Shown: positions 1 through 12,592, counted from the first letter of the stretch. The stretch is DNA of 64,000 nucleotides from Linyphia triangularis (GCA_963978545.1 OZ021722.1:111153942-111217941); one strand, 5' to 3'. Translations and numbers: made by a program. Notes: a model not told the origin generated them from the letters alone.

Positions 1-374
1 TTCTCCTCTCCCCCCCCCCCCCCCCGGATGTTTCGGAGTAGGGAATTTCTTCTTCGAGAGGGAAGGATTAGGCAGAGAGCAAGAAAAAGGTTAGGGATAG
101 AAATGAATGGTATGCATAGATACGTAAACGGATGTGTGGGGAATGTTTCGTTGTTTATACGTCGGCTGTATTCATCGAAACAAAGTTTCTTTTGGATTGG
201 CTCTAACTGCAGGTGTGTGTAAGTACAAAAGTAGTGAGTTGGAAAGTGATTGTAACTGTCACAATATACATTTCTATAGACGGCTCATTTGTGATAATTC
301 CGTTTAGAAATATTTAATGGTATTTGACACAGAAATATCTATAAATGATAATTTTACTATTATTTGAATTCTTT
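1..374. other. Intergenic, no gene seen
   Basis: A C-run lies at about 11-25. The short open frame at 28-222 has no recognisable domain and no homologous pattern elsewhere in the window. I see nothing else here. Confidence 0.5.
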
Positions 375-2680
375 TTACTTTCAATTACCCGTATGTACAC
401 ATTAGTCCAGTCAAACTAGGTGAAAACATCAGATAAATTGCAACAACATTTTTTTTCGGCTTTTCCGTCTCAGAAAAATGTCCTGAACAACTATCAAAAG
501 TCTGCAAAAATCTAAGTGGCGGAAGGCCGCCATATTGGCCGCCATCTTGAATTTCTGTCGTAATAGTAAAATGCCAATAAGTAATGCTACAGGGCTCCGA
601 TTTCCTTCAAATATATACCAAATGAAAGGGTTTCCAATGCTTAATCTATCAACTAGAAAAAAATCCTATGTAAATAACTTTTGATAGTAATAGCATTAAA
701 AAAACTTTTATTTGTTTTTTATGATTGTACTTCAGTCAATTTAGAGCTAAAAAAAAATAAAAAATAAAATAAATTGCAACCAAAGAATTTTTAGATTGAG
801 AAAAATGTCCTGAACAACCTATCAAAAGTCTGGAAAAATAAAAGTAACAGAAGCCCGCCATATTGGCCATTTGCCGCCATCTTGAATTTCTCTCGTAATA
901 GTAAAATGTCTATAATTAATGCTACAGGGCTATGATTTCTTTCAAATATGTACCAAATGAAAGGGCTTTTAATGCTTAAACTTATCAACTAGAAACACAT
1001 TCTATTTAAACAACTTTTTGATAGTAATTGTTTAAAAATAGTTTTATTTGCTTGTTTCGATTACTTATTGAATCACAAATATAATACTTTTACAAACATT
1101 TTGACTGAAATCACAAAATTTATTGCAATTTATAAAATTTTTAAACATGGAAGTCAAAAACTACTCATACCAACTTTAATATTTAAAAATCGAAGCAGTT
1201 TGAAGCAATTTATACCAAAAAAAAAGGTAATGATATAACATAAAAGAAAATTAGTTTTCATTCTACTTTTTCGCAGTCGTTTCAATTGAACACCAACGAA
1301 ATAATTTAAATGATTTAGTCCCAATACTTGGTGATTTACATAATAAGGGGACATTTTTGGGATACATTGGTCATTATATGACACAATTTGGCTTAAAAGG
1401 AAATTTTAAAGTTTTGCAGCCATACAGTGGTCTATATGTTTAGAAAGATGGTAGTAGCACACATTAGAAGAGGACACATATTTTTAGATGTGATGCCTTG
1501 AATACATTAGCAATTACAAATCCTTTGAAAGTATCATTGCCACTTCAATAGACAATTTTCATCAATTAAAAACAAGCTGACACGAAATGAGTACCAAATA
1601 CAACAGAATACCTTAGATGTGATTAACCTTATATTTCCTCAAATATGATGACTGCTAAAGAAAAAATATGCATAAGAAAATATTGTCTTGAATTGGTAAA
1701 ATGATTTTTGCATTATATATTACTTGATGTAAGTAATAAAGTTGACTCTTTGTGAACGAGTTGATTAGTTGAACTATTAGATTCTGGATTAAGTGCGTAA
1801 AAATGGCAAAATGCTCTGGGAAATGGAATCTGCTTTTACTAACTCTGAAGTATATCTGGATAACTCCGAAATAACCTTGAATAACAACTCAGAATAACTC
1901 TGAAATAATTTTCAAGCAATAATAAACAAAATCGTAAACACACCTGCAATAGGTTGATAATCCAATCGTTTACAAATTCTTTCAAAAAGATCTACTTGGT
2001 TTTCGTCAGAGTAATAAGAATTGGGAAATTCTTGCCATTAGTCTTGTTGTACTGAACCGACACTAATGAATTGAACAATTATATTGAAACGACATTAATA
2101 ACCGTCACAGGAACAGAACGATTAACTAAAAGAAAAGAATACCAGAAGTACAGTGACGAGTTGTGGTTAAATGTATGATCCATGCACAGATGTTAATAAT
2201 GCCTTATATGTATTGACTAGTATCATTTGTCAAACTCGTTTACAAATACTAAGAGGTTTCGTACACCAAGTAAAGAAAAGAACTGAAAAGATGCAAAGAA
2301 AAGACTGACCTTTTAAATAAAAAGAACCCCTTCACTCTTGATCCACCTTTTTGCGGTTAGACATAAGTTCTTATATTTATAAAAGGTAAAAATATTCGGT
2401 CGCTCTATTTATCGAAAAAAATTTCACAGGCTATTACAATGGAAAAGAAAAAACTTCTAAACGCAATAAAACTTTATATGGTTGAAAGACAACTGCATCA
2501 TTGGATCACCTACGATACAAACGAGAGATTTTTACAGACTTTTGATATGTTGTTCAGGACATTTTTCTGAATCGAAAAACACGAAAAAACCGTGCAATTT
2601 TGTTGCAATTTGTTTGAGGTTCGGCCATTTTTGGCGCTAGTTTGATTGGACTACATAGGGCAATGAATATATAGTATTCA
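375..2680. repeat. 2.3-kb foldback repeat
   Basis: The segment at about 375-525 reappears inverted at about 2500-2680. Both arms share the motif AAATGTCCTGAACAAC followed by TCAAAAGTCTG, and outside that CAAACTAG and AATTGCAAC in the same order. The interior is AT-rich and holds a tandem duplication (470-1040). Minus-strand fragments around 1950-2060 look faintly coding but I cannot assign them. I did not find a target duplication, so the boundaries are approximate. A foldback or long-TIR transposon is the simplest reading. Confidence 0.6.
470..1040. repeat. Tandem duplication, about 305-bp period
   Basis: Two copies (about 475-700 and 795-1035) share AAAAATGTCCTGAACAAC, GCCGCCATCTTGAATTTCT, AATGCTACAGGGCT and ACCAAATGAAAGGG in the same order and spacing. 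They differ by scattered substitutions and small indels, so the duplication is old. Confidence 0.8.
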
Positions 2681-3160
2681 GTCAAAAAATGTTTTTGGCT
2701 TTTTTTGCATTTCTCCCCGTTTCGGAACATCCATTTTGTGTGTGTGTGTGCCCCCACCCAAAAAAATTGACCTACGATGTTCAAATTTGATGTGTGGTTT
2801 ATGCCACCGGGACCTACCATTAAGGTTTTCGTTAAAATAGTGCATGCACATAAGGTGGCTGCTATTGAAAAAATCATCTTTTTCAGTAATTGCTAAAAAA
2901 CGATTCTTGTCTCAAATCGCTGTGTTAATGCCTCTTAAGGTGCTCTAAACATCCCTACCTCCGAAATTTCCATAAAAATGCTTTAATGGAGTGAAAAGTC
3001 AAAAAAAACTAATGCCTTTTACAAAGAGTTATCATTCCTTGAACATACCTACTTCATCAAAGATCGTTTTTTCCTCTCTCCTCAGTTTCACTTACAAGAA
3101 AGGATAAATAAGAATTATCAAAAAGTATATCGCCAAAAATAACATTTTTTTTATGTTTCA
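2550..3160 (-). repeat. Dispersed repeat family A, copy 1
   Basis: This block, with AATGCTTTAATGGAGT, TATATCGCCAAAA and a GT/TG-rich stretch, recurs at 7545-8220 (same orientation), 10965-11335, 19980-20260 and 41440-42060 (opposite orientation). On the minus strand it encodes a short ATLCAC...KTLMVGP peptide that is partly preserved in other copies. No known protein domain is visible. It is probably a piece of an unrecognised transposon. Confidence 0.7.
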
Positions 3161-4613
3161 CACCCCTAGTTTAAAATAATTTTGCGTTTGCTTGTATTAG
3201 AAACCATGATATAAACCTATAGTTTTGGCGACATTTCGTAAATCATCATCTCGTTTATGGTAGTTTTAAACCAACATTTTACGGATGGATTTAGCGATAC
3301 AAACAAATGAAAATCTTCTCCTTTTGTTGTTTGTGGATCCAAGCTCTAGGTACTCCCGATCGGATATGCCTGCTAAACGGTAACTCACCTTGACAACACC
3401 TTTTGGTATTTACTTATTATTCCATCAACCATTGGCGAGACAAAATGTGCGCCAATCTTTCCTGTTGCCAAAATTGTTATTATCAGAATAAATAAAAGGT
3501 AATTGCACTTGAATGCATAAATTCATTATGAAGTGCGATCCAGTCAATTCAACGTTGTTTTGCATTGTAACGCTGTCAGTAAAAGAATTTTAACCGACCA
3601 TTGTTAAAATCTTTCTTGTTGCCAAAGTTGTTTTTATCAGAATAAATAAAGGATATTTAGACGTGAATGTATAAACTCAAGTTCATTTTTAATATATAAG
3701 TGTTAGAGCTCACTTTGCCGGCCATTCTGCTGTTATGATAGTTTTTATTATTTAAAATTCGATGCAAATACAAAACACACTCAGACATCAGAATCAACGC
3801 TATGTTAATGAAAAGGAATCGATTTGATTGAGGATAAGTCTCAAATCTATTATAGCGCCGATTCAGTTGAAGATAAAAATAATGCACTCAATTTCTCTGT
3901 TGAATTCGATCTCAGTGTAGTTTTTTAACAGGTTCTCCATTAAAAACATTTTTTTTGTAAATAATATGTTTTTATCATTTCATAAATATACCAGAAAAGA
4001 TTTTCATTTGCATCATATTAAAATGAAAATTTAATTTTTATTAAATACATTATATATATCAAATTAAAATGTTTGTTATATTCATTCTTTTGAAACTTAT
4101 ACTCGTTATAACTTTTTTTAATAACCTCAGATGATTTTTCAAGTACATGAAATGATCATTCACCGAATTAATTTCATAGTCCCGTTAAAGCATTCGTCCT
4201 TATCACTAAACCCTTATGTAAAATAAAAGTCGTTATTATCTTATCATCGGTCTCACCTTTTCAATCCCACGGATTTCTCTCCCCCACATTTATCACAAGA
4301 GCCGGAAATATCGGCGGCAAACTTTCTCCAGGAAGTTTGCAAACTTTTAGACACTTTCAGGTTTTCGTGTTAATCATCTCGTGTTTATGTACTGAGTTGT
4401 TTAATGACTTCTGCGTGGATTCGGAACATAAAAGACGAGAGATTTTTATTCCAGGTCTCTGGGAGACTTGGAATTAGTGTAGGAGAGATTGATTCTCGCA
4501 GTGCTTGGAGTTTATTGGGGTTCTTAGTTTAAATCTGTTGTCAAATAGTTGGATCCTGGTTGTCATTATTTGCAGTCAACTCAAAAGCCGTTTCTATTTA
4601 ACTTTCATATTTT
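3160..4613. other. No gene; one old tandem duplication
   Basis: A roughly 150-bp unit is repeated: TTGCCAAAATTGTTATTATC at about 3470 and a diverged partner at about 3621, each followed by AGAATAAATAAA and a similar ATG-rich stretch. The rest is AT-rich DNA with no gene or element I recognise. Confidence 0.5.
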
Positions 4614-4617
4614 TTAA

Positions 4618-5388
4618 CTGGAAGTCCCAGTAAGGATTATTCCCTATACTCGCTATGTTACAATCTTCTCGCCCAGTGCATTTAGAAACTACTTTGTATA
4701 AAACCTTGAAATTTGGTGAGTAGGTACGAAAATGATCACTTAATGAAATGACATAAATTGCTTTCATTTAATGCCTATCTGTTATAAATTAAAATTAATA
4801 TAGAAAGAGACAGAACCAGGTGGAGCCACTGCATATGCATTGACGTGATGATTTTAAATATAAAAAATATATATATTAGACGCAATTTTCGAGTTTTTAA
4901 TTTATGTCATTTCATTAAGGTGATCATTTTAAGCACATACTCACCAAATGACAAGGTGGTTATAGCATCGAAATAGATAGACAACTGGATAGACTGCTTA
5001 ACGCTGAGAAAATGAAGCCGTTGCCAGATGGCGTTGGTGGGAAAAAAAATAAGGATTGCCGAGGGTTAAAAATAAAATTTTGTTTGGTACACAGCAGAAA
5101 TGTAAATAGTAGACCTTAATTAGTAATAATGTGCAAAAAAAATATCTACTCTAGCACTTTACAAGGATAAAAACTACTAGCCAACACACATCCAACTCTG
5201 AAAGTGAACTGTGATTGGTTAATAATCCCACCAGCATCATCAGCATTTTTCTCCTTGCATTGACATCGGAGCAGTCTATCCAGTTGTTTATCTATATCGA
5301 TGGATTATACAGAGTGGTTTCTAAATGCTCTGGGGTAATAGATTGAAACATAGCGAGTATAGGGGATGATCCTTACTGGGATTTCCTG
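4618..5388. mobile_element. TTAA-flanked palindromic MITE
   Basis: The 771-bp element is bounded by TTAA at 4614-4617 and 5389-5392. Its terminal inverted repeats begin C(T/A)GGAA(G/A)TCCCAG and stay recognisable for about 80 bp. Two further inverted repeats lie inside: one with GGTGAGTA and ATGAAATGACATAAATT (about 4718-4760 and 4895-4945), another with CAACTGGATAGACTGC (about 4983 and 5264). No transposase is present. TTAA duplications are typical of piggyBac, Kolobok and some Sola elements; the CAGG-like terminus fits Kolobok slightly better, but the assignment is tentative. Confidence 0.8.
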
Positions 5389-5439
5389 TTAATTACCACC
5401 GGAGGCAAACTAATGTAAAAGTTAACAGCATTTAGTAAT

Positions 5440-5520
5440 GAATATTTATTAACAAAATTCTTATCAATTGGGCGAATTGAACAAATAGTACCGACACGTC
5501 GGAGACATTTTTGTTAAATT
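5440..5520 (+). repeat. Degenerate direct repeat, copy 1 of 3
   Basis: A segment containing TATTTATT, then TGAACAAATAGTACYG and CGGAGA, recurs at about 6245-6330, and a weaker third copy lies at about 6370-6440. The copies are separated by the inverted-repeat element at 5553-6232 and ended by the hAT-type element at 6441, so an older tandem array seems to have been split by insertions. Confidence 0.55.
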
Positions 5521-5552
5521 TTAAAAGGAGACGAATGAAATTAAAAATAGAC

Positions 5553-6232
5553 AAAAGCGTATGCAGCTTTTATGTGCGGGAGACGGGCCTCGATCACGAG
5601 ACCATTGGATCTCGAGGCAGATACTTTGCAGCTGTGCAAAAGAGTACTCCAATGCACAGAAGTTTTTATCTGTTATTTGAGGTCGCCACACAGCCTCCTC
5701 CCAGCGACGAAGAAGCGAAGCTGTTGATCAACGTCTTGGGATCGAGCCCCGTCGCCCACAGCCAAAGCTTCATACGCTTTATTGGTGCAGACAGCCGGAC
5801 AAAAACGAATCATGCTGCCATCTATCGGCACTTTCGGAAAGGAGAAACTTCATCGCAACACTCGCAACAATCGATCAGATACGCAACACTCGCAACAAGC
5901 GATCAGACACTTATTCCCAACAAGCGATCAGACACTTATTCCCAACAAGCGATCAGACACTACATCGCAACAAGCAATCACATACGCAACAAGCGGGCAC
6001 AACGATGCAACAAGCATCCCAAACCTCCAACTCCGATCAGACGTTGATCAGACCAGTACAACAGCATCGCTCCTTCGTCGCTGGGAGGAGGCTGGGTGGC
6101 GACCTCAAATAACAGATAAAACTTCTGTGCACCGGAGTACTCTTTTGCACAGCGGTAAAGTATCTCTCTCCGAGTTCCAATGGTCTTGGGATCGAGACCC
6201 GTCGCCCACAGCGAAAGCTGCAATACGCTTTA
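5553..6232. mobile_element. 680-bp inverted-repeat element
   Basis: Arms of about 180 bp (5553-5735 and about 6060-6232) are inverted copies: both contain the strings GTGCAAAAGAGTACTCC, TTATCTGTTATTTGAGGTCG and CCTCCTCCCAGCGACGA. A possible 5-bp duplication TAGAC flanks it (5548-5552 and 6233-6237). A third, partial end lies at about 5735-5790. The long open frames here run through the inverted repeat on both strands and are not genes. Without a transposase or known termini I cannot assign a superfamily. Confidence 0.7.
5850..6015 (+). repeat. Minisatellite, about 24-bp unit
   Basis: Variants of CAACAAGCGATCAGACACTT repeat six to seven times with small changes. It sits in the loop between the arms of the surrounding inverted repeat. 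Confidence 0.8.
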
Positions 6233-6440
6233 TAGACAATAATTAATAATAAGTATTTATTGAGAGATATTTTTTAATTGGATGTACTGAACAAATAGTA
6301 CTGCCAAAGCGGAGAATTTTATTTGAGGAATTTGAAAGGGAAACAAAAGAACCTAAAAGTTGGCATCAATTACTAATAAATACTTTTTAATATAAATCTC
6401 ATAGTTTGGTGAATCGAACAAATAATATCTTCAAGTTGGG

Positions 6441-7452
6441 CAGGGGCGTAGCCAGGATTTTTTTTCCAGGGGGGCTGAGAAATTATAAATGTCAACTTCG
6501 GAAACAATGATTATCATTCAATAATTTACAAATCAAAATTAATCAAACTAAAAAACAAATAAACACTTTTTGGGATTGTAATACTTTTAGCACATATAGC
6601 ATAATTAGTTACTGGAATTTTAAAACTATATGGTAATTAATTTAGGTAAACATATTTCAATAAAAATATATTAATTATTAAAATATTATAATTAAATCAA
6701 TTTATTATTGGAGTTATAATGTTATTGCCAACAATAACCATTAACATTTGATTAACAAAGTCCCAATCTAACGCTTTAACGTCCCAATCCGCATGCCCAG
6801 CGAAATAGGTCAATAGTTTAAAAAAAAAAGCTTTATGATCGTAACCATTTATATAAAATAATTTATTTGAATAGTGAAAAATTGCACTTACCTTGAATGG
6901 GGTAGAAATAAGAAATTTCTTATATAGAGAATTCTGAAGTGTTTAACAAAGTGGGATCCGAGCAATGTTGAATATGTATACAATGCTACTCTTGGAGGTT
7001 GGAGATGGCTGCTAAGAAAGAGCCGGTTTGTGGCTTTCTGGACACCCCTTGTCACCTATTGTACTAGTGAACCAGAGTCCCTGGTGGGGGGGAGAGGGAT
7101 CATGGACTAGACAAGTACAAGATCCCCCCCCCCCCTCCCATCCCCAGGACTCTGAAAGCCTTTTGTCGGACGAAAGTCCGCACCAACGAGACTAGACATC
7201 GCGTATCACGTCGACTAGTCATCAAGCCTGAAGTCTGGAGTGCTACATTCAGGGCAGATTCAACTTAATTCGATTCGTTAATAATTTCGTTAATAATCGT
7301 TAATAATTTCAAAAAATTAGAAAATAATGAAAACTTGTGTTAATTTCAAATTTTAATTATCCAAGCATAAATAGATCTATTTCTGACTTTCGAGGTTTGA
7401 AAATTTCGGAGGGGGCTGCAGCCCCATCAGCCACCCTCTGGCTACGCGCCTG
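6441..7452. mobile_element. Nonautonomous hAT-type element, 8-bp TSD
   Basis: A 1,012-bp element starts CAGGGGCGTAGCCAGG and ends with the inverse, CTGGCTACGCGCCTG. It is flanked by a perfect 8-bp duplication AAGTTGGG (6433-6440 and 7453-7460). CAGGG termini and 8-bp duplications are characteristic of hAT transposons. The interior has no transposase; it is AT-rich with a C/G-rich patch near 7085-7145. It inserted into the third copy of the degenerate direct repeat. Confidence 0.85.
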
Positions 7453-7544
7453 AAGTTGGGGAAATCAGCAGCAGATTTGGCGTCATGTAGTATCCCGAAA
7501 GAAGTTAACCGTGTAACAGAATTTTCAGCCAAATTGCGAATTCC

Positions 7545-8220
7545 TTTCACATTTTTACTTTCAATTACCCATATGTATACATAGGATAATAAAAGTATAG
7601 TATTCAGTAAAAAAAAAAATCGATTTTTTTTTTCTTGCATTTGTCCACGTTGTGGAATATCCTGATTTCAAAAAAGTGATATAGAAAAAAATGTCTGTCT
7701 GCGTGTATGTGTGTCTGTGTGTATGTGGTCAGTAAAATTCCCGACCAAATTGCCCTAAGATTTTCAAATTTGGTGTGCGTGTTGGTGGTGGCACAAGGAC
7801 CGAACATTAAGATTTTAATCAAAATCGCGCATGCGCATAAGGTAGCTGCCATTGAAAATATAATGTTTTTCAGTAATTGCTAAAAAACGGCTCAAAATCT
7901 CTGTTCAAAATCGCTGTGATAATACCTCTTTGGGTGTTTTAAGCATCCCCCCCCCCCTCACGTCTAAAATTCCCGTAAACATGCTTTAATGGAGTAAAAA
8001 GTTGAAAAACAAATGCCTTTAACACAGAGTTCTCTTTCCTTGAGCATACCTTTTCAACGATATATTTTTTATTTTTTTTTTTTTTTTTTTATTTCCTTAG
8101 TTTCATTTATAAGAAAGTATAGTTTAAGAATTATCGAAAAGTATATAGCCAAAATCATCATTTTGAGGGAGTTCTCTGTCTTTTTTTTTTTTTTTTTTTT
8201 CTTCTAATAAAAGACCCCAG
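7545..8220 (-). repeat. Dispersed repeat family A, copy 2
   Basis: It matches copy 1 in the same orientation: TTTCAATTACCC, GTAATTGCTAAAAAACG, ATGCTTTAATGGAGT and the T-rich tail. The minus-strand peptide begins ATLCACAILIK and has the TNTHTKFENLR segment shared with the copy at 41.9 kb. Long T-runs at 8068-8090 and 8179-8201 interrupt it. Confidence 0.7.
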
Positions 8221-8851
8221 ACAAGAATTTTCTCAAAAAATATCACCAAACTGGGCATTTTTGCTAAATAAATTATGAAAATTTAAAAACGGTAAATGTC
8301 ACAAATTCGCGTCAATATTATATATAGTGTAATTGAAAGTTGTGTGATGTTCCACATCCATAGTTTTTTTTAACTAAATGCAATATTTTCAATATCCTGT
8401 GTAAACATATTGGTGATTGAAAGAAAAAAGATCAGTTAATATTATCTATACTACGCTAGGTGAGCACTTACAGAAAAAAAAATACAAATGCATTAAATGG
8501 TGACTGGAATTCAATTTAAATATATAAAGCTGAAGCTATAAATATTACTGAAATTTCATTTATCAGTTTAGATATGTGTCTATATCATTAGTAAAATACG
8601 TAAATTCAACCAAAGATTCAAACTAGATTATAAAATTCAACTGGAAAAGTACTTCCATTGTAACTCAACTGTCAAACCTAATCGTGATTACAATTGAAAA
8701 TGTTTTAGAATTCTTGTGTGTGTGCTGATATTTAACAAATTGTTCTGCCAATTTTGTGTGTTATTTCACTTATTAAATATCTCCATACCTGTATGTGTAC
8801 ATGCTTATTGTATATGCTCCTAATTTCTCATACATATAAGCTACTGATGCA
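8221..8851. other. No gene seen
   Basis: AT-rich DNA without recognisable coding or repeat structure between family A copy 2 and the Helitron-like element. Confidence 0.4.
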
Positions 8852-9978
8852 TCTATAATTATAAATCAAGTTGTCTCTCTGTCTGCGGATGTATAGAAAG
8901 CTACTTAAAATTGGAGTAGAACTCTGAAATTTTCAATAAAAGTAATTTTGGCGTTATAATTCTACCTATGACAAACAGAATGTTAAAATTTTAATTAGTT
9001 CTTTTTTAATAATTTTCTTTTCATATATAAAGTGACTTCAAGTAGCGGTACAGCTCTGAAATTTTCAACAAAAGTAGTTTTAGTTTCCTAATTAACCTTT
9101 CGAAAAACAGAATGTAAAAATTTTAATCAGTTATTTTTTAATTAATTTTCTTCATTAATTAACACATCTTTTTGTCAAAAAAATTTCCAATACGGCTACA
9201 GCTCTGAAATTTTCAACATAAGTAGTTTAAGCCTTTTAATTGACCATTTGAAAAACAGAATTTCAAAATTTTGATTAACTTTTTTTTAATTAATTAATAA
9301 ATATTTTACAAAACGATTTCTAATAGGGCTACAGCTCTGAAATTTTCAATGTAAGTAGTTTTGGCCTTCTAACTGGACTTTTGACAAATAGAATGTCGAA
9401 ATTTTATTTTTATTTTTAATTATTTTTTTTAATTAGTTAACAAATATTTTGTAAAACGATTTCTAATAGGGCTACAGTTCTGAAATTTTCAACGTAAGTA
9501 GTTTTGGCCTTCTAATTGGACTTTTGACCAAAATAATGTTAAAATTTTAATTTGTTTTTAATAAATATTTTCACAAATGTGACTTCAAATAGGTCTAGAA
9601 CTCCGAAAATTTCGACAAAAGTAGTTTTGGCCTTCTAATTTTACTTTTCACAAACACGAGTTTAAATATTCTCAAAGACATATTGTATTATTGTATTAAA
9701 GGGGAGGGGTTTTTTTTCCGACAGGGGAGGGGCTTCTAATATTAAGGATTTACACAGCAATTAGTTTTTTTTTAGTGAAGTGAGCTTATATTTTTGCAGA
9801 AATGAAAATTTAAGCGAGCGAAGAGCCCATGCTTGCATAGCAATGAAACGACTGTAGTAAGCGCTTGGTCTTGAAACGCCAAAAGCTGGGACCATATACA
9901 CCAATGACGGACGCCACGCAGCTAGCTAAAAAATTGCCCATGTTAAAATTTCGTAGCGACGCACGGGTATTCAGCTAG
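8852..9978 (+). mobile_element. Helitron-like nonautonomous element 1
   Basis: The element begins TCTATAATTATAAATC directly after an A and ends GGGTATTCAGCTAG directly before a T, the A|T insertion and CTAG 3' terminus expected of Helitrons. The terminal sequence GCACGGGTATTCAGCTAG is shared with the element ending at 16303. The body (about 8880-9660) is a degenerate tandem repeat of about 125-145 bp, six copies, each with ACTCTGAAATTTTCAA-like and AGTAGTTTTGGCC-like motifs. No Rep/helicase gene is present, so it would have moved in trans. Confidence 0.75.
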
Positions 9979-10764
9979 TATTTAATAAATTTGTGTGTAT
10001 CTATGTTGTATGTGACATCTTTGAAATGTAATGAGTTAAAGAAAAAGTATAGAAGTGCCTTTTTAGAGACAGTCGTTGCACACTACATTAATATTTTAAT
10101 GATTTACTCTTAATTATTTTAATACTTAACAATCTTTACTTACGAGTTCTATTATGTTTTGTTTTAAATAATCTTCATACAAGAAAATGTATTTGAAATA
10201 TTTTTTACGATGAGGATATTTCAATGTTTCAATTAATTATGAATTATTTCTAATAATAGTAGCATAAATTTCTTTATAGCAGTTGGTATATGAATACGAA
10301 AATGTATACGCTATAATACTTTCAACAAATTTTTTAAATTACTTGTATCTTTGAATTGGAATTCTGGTTAAATATTTTTTAAAGCAATGGTATCTTTATT
10401 TATACGAAATAACTAAAGAAACACGACCCCCAAACAATACCAATCTTCCTTTTCATCTTGACCTCGTAACCAAGCGATTTGGCAAAATTCCTTAGCATTT
10501 GAAATGTTTCCAAGAATGCGACATGCGCAACAAAACAAAATAATGCCAGTTCAATTTAATGTAACTAAAATCCAAATTTATTAGTGTAGTTCTTATTTAA
10601 TCCAAACGGTTTTCTTTTATGAAAACTTTGAATGGACGTTTTCTTATAGAATTAATCTATATATTATGTACGCTAAGTAGTGAATAAATATTGGATGTCG
10701 ATGTTATTAAAATCTAAACTATAACTATGGGAGTAGAATATCGCACTACTTTCAATTACACTTA
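9979..10764. other. No gene seen
   Basis: AT-rich, with no coding pattern, terminal repeat or array that I can support. Confidence 0.4.
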
Positions 10765-10930
10765 ATATTAGTAACTGCATTATTAATATTAGTAACTGCA
10801 TTATTAATATTAGTACCTGCATTATTAATATTAGTAACTGCATTATTAATATTAGTAAATGCATTATCAATATTAGTAACTGCATTATTAATATTAGTAA
10901 CTGCATTATTAATATTAGTAACTGCATGGA
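10765..10930 (+). repeat. 21-bp minisatellite
   Basis: About eight near-identical copies of ATTAGTAACTGCATTATTA plus two bases. Because 21 is a multiple of three, the minus strand reads as a repeating MQLLILI-type peptide, which is an artefact of the array and not evidence of a gene. Confidence 0.95.
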
Positions 10931-10964
10931 TTGGTGTAAGTTACTGTTTGCGTTTTCATATTTT

Positions 10965-11335
10965 CATTATTTAAAAAAAATTACAAGTTTGGCGATAATT
11001 TTTTAACTGGCAAGAAAAAGCACCTCCAAAACGAAGAAATTTGCAAAATGTTTTTCAATTAATGCTGCATTATCCTTTCTTGTAAGTATAACAAAAAAGA
11101 AACAGTTGTCGATGGGCGATGCTCAAGGGAATAGAACTCTGTATTAAAGGTATTCGTTTTTCTACTTTTTACGTCTTTTTCTAATTTTTAAAAATTTTGA
11201 AGGTGGTGATGTTTAGAGCATCTTAAAAGGCATTATTAAGTCGTTTTTAGGGCTATTGATGAAAAACAAAATTTTTAATAGCAGCTGCCTTAAGCGCATG
11301 CTCAATTTTAACGAAAACCTTAAGGGGTCTCAGTA
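10965..11335 (+). repeat. Dispersed repeat family A, copy 3
   Basis: Inverted relative to copies 1 and 2. It shares ATTATCCTTTCTTGTAAG, AGAACTCTGTATTAAAGG, GATGTTTAGAGCATC and TTTTAACGAAAACCTTAA. It ends before the peptide-encoding segment is complete, so it is truncated. Confidence 0.65.
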
Positions 11336-12592
11336 CCCTTAAAAAATTCTGCTGGCATACGCGAAATCTCAGTTTTCGTGTCAATACAACTATTTAATCA
11401 AGCAAAGTTTAAGGTTCTGATTTTTTACATTTGAAACTTTACATTATTCTTATTTACATCATCTTTAAACTTAAATAGCATTAAAAGAATTAGTATATAC
11501 TAGAGGGCTCCTCCCCCTGCTCGCTAATGCTCACCAACACCCTGGATTGCTACGTAATTCCCTTTGGTTCGCGAAGCGAACCAGGCTCGCTTCAAAGTGA
11601 GACATTTAAAATATGCCCTAGCAAAAAGCTATTTCAGTAGCATAATCAAGAAAAATCTTGAAGAGTGATATTGTGCCATAAAACTGAAAAAATTGGATTA
11701 TTTATGATGAGCTACAATACTTGAAAACATCACTATCCTACTGCTTATGTGAGAGGCGTTAAGAAAGAACAGTGTGGCAACGTAGTAAAACATTTTTGGA
11801 AAGTAATAAAAATAAATAGTTTCATGCGCATATCTTAAAAATATCAGGTATTTCAATGAACAATTAAAAGATACTGATTGGTTAACAGAAAGTGCCAGAA
11901 TAATTTAAGTTGCACATCGAGATTTTTTAAAGCAGTAATATAAGTAATTATATGTTTGCATACTCTTTTTTGGGAACAAAAGCAGTACAGGACCCCATTT
12001 TCGACTTTCCCGGTTGGAACTAATCGGATTGGCAATTTTTTTCACTTCTCGCTTTCCTACATGATCTCCCGTGGGTTTCAATCTAGCAACAATTGCAGTT
12101 TTGGCGGTTATAATTTGTTTTGACCTAACAATTGAGTGTTTGAACGGGTACGGAAAACAAAGAAGACACCATTGGAGACTTTTGCTTGGTGCTTTCTTGT
12201 AGTCACCTAGTAAAAAGTCGGCAATGGGGTCCTATTCTGCTTCTATACCTTTTTTAATGATACTTAAAAAATAATACAGTAAAAGGCCAATTACCCAGGA
12301 TTCAATCAACCGGAAAGCTCAATCGACCTTAATTTTTTGAAAATCAAGCTTGGCGAGATTAATTTTAATTTCATTTGAGATTTCGAAGTATGTGTGGTGG
12401 GGGGGGGGGGGAATATTCCTTATTTTGATAATTTTTCAGTAATGTAATTGCGTATGGCTGAATTTGCACTGATTAGAAATAAATATAGGCTCAAATTTAT
12501 TATTCGGTGCCTTCGTAACTTTTTGAAAGTTTTTGATTTGGTGCCGAATGTGGCAGCCCCTCTACTTGGTTTTTCGGGAACCCTAGTGACCG
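11336..12592. other. Mostly featureless; one doubtful ORF
   Basis: The minus-strand frame at 11853-12035 (60 codons) contains CFCSQKRVCKH, which has the CxC...CxH spacing of a SWIM zinc finger, a motif seen in MULE transposases. The evidence is a single short motif in an otherwise unassigned frame, so I do not call a gene. A G-run lies at about 12400-12410. Confidence 0.3.

Noticed and set aside
5511..6246. Two long plus-strand frames (178 and 154 codons)
   Set aside because: They run through an inverted repeat and a minisatellite; similar frames occur on the opposite strand, as expected of the palindrome.
10673..10927. 84-codon minus-strand frame with seven-residue repeats
   Set aside because: The frame is a product of a 21-bp minisatellite; the repeats keep the frame open and there is no independent evidence of coding.
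10765..10930. Regular direct repeats that might be a CRISPR array
   Set aside because: The units are head to tail with no unique spacers, and the context is a eukaryotic genome.
11853..12035. SWIM zinc-finger gene, minus strand
   Set aside because: Only a CxC...CxH motif supports it; the frame is 60 codons long with no neighbouring transposase segments.
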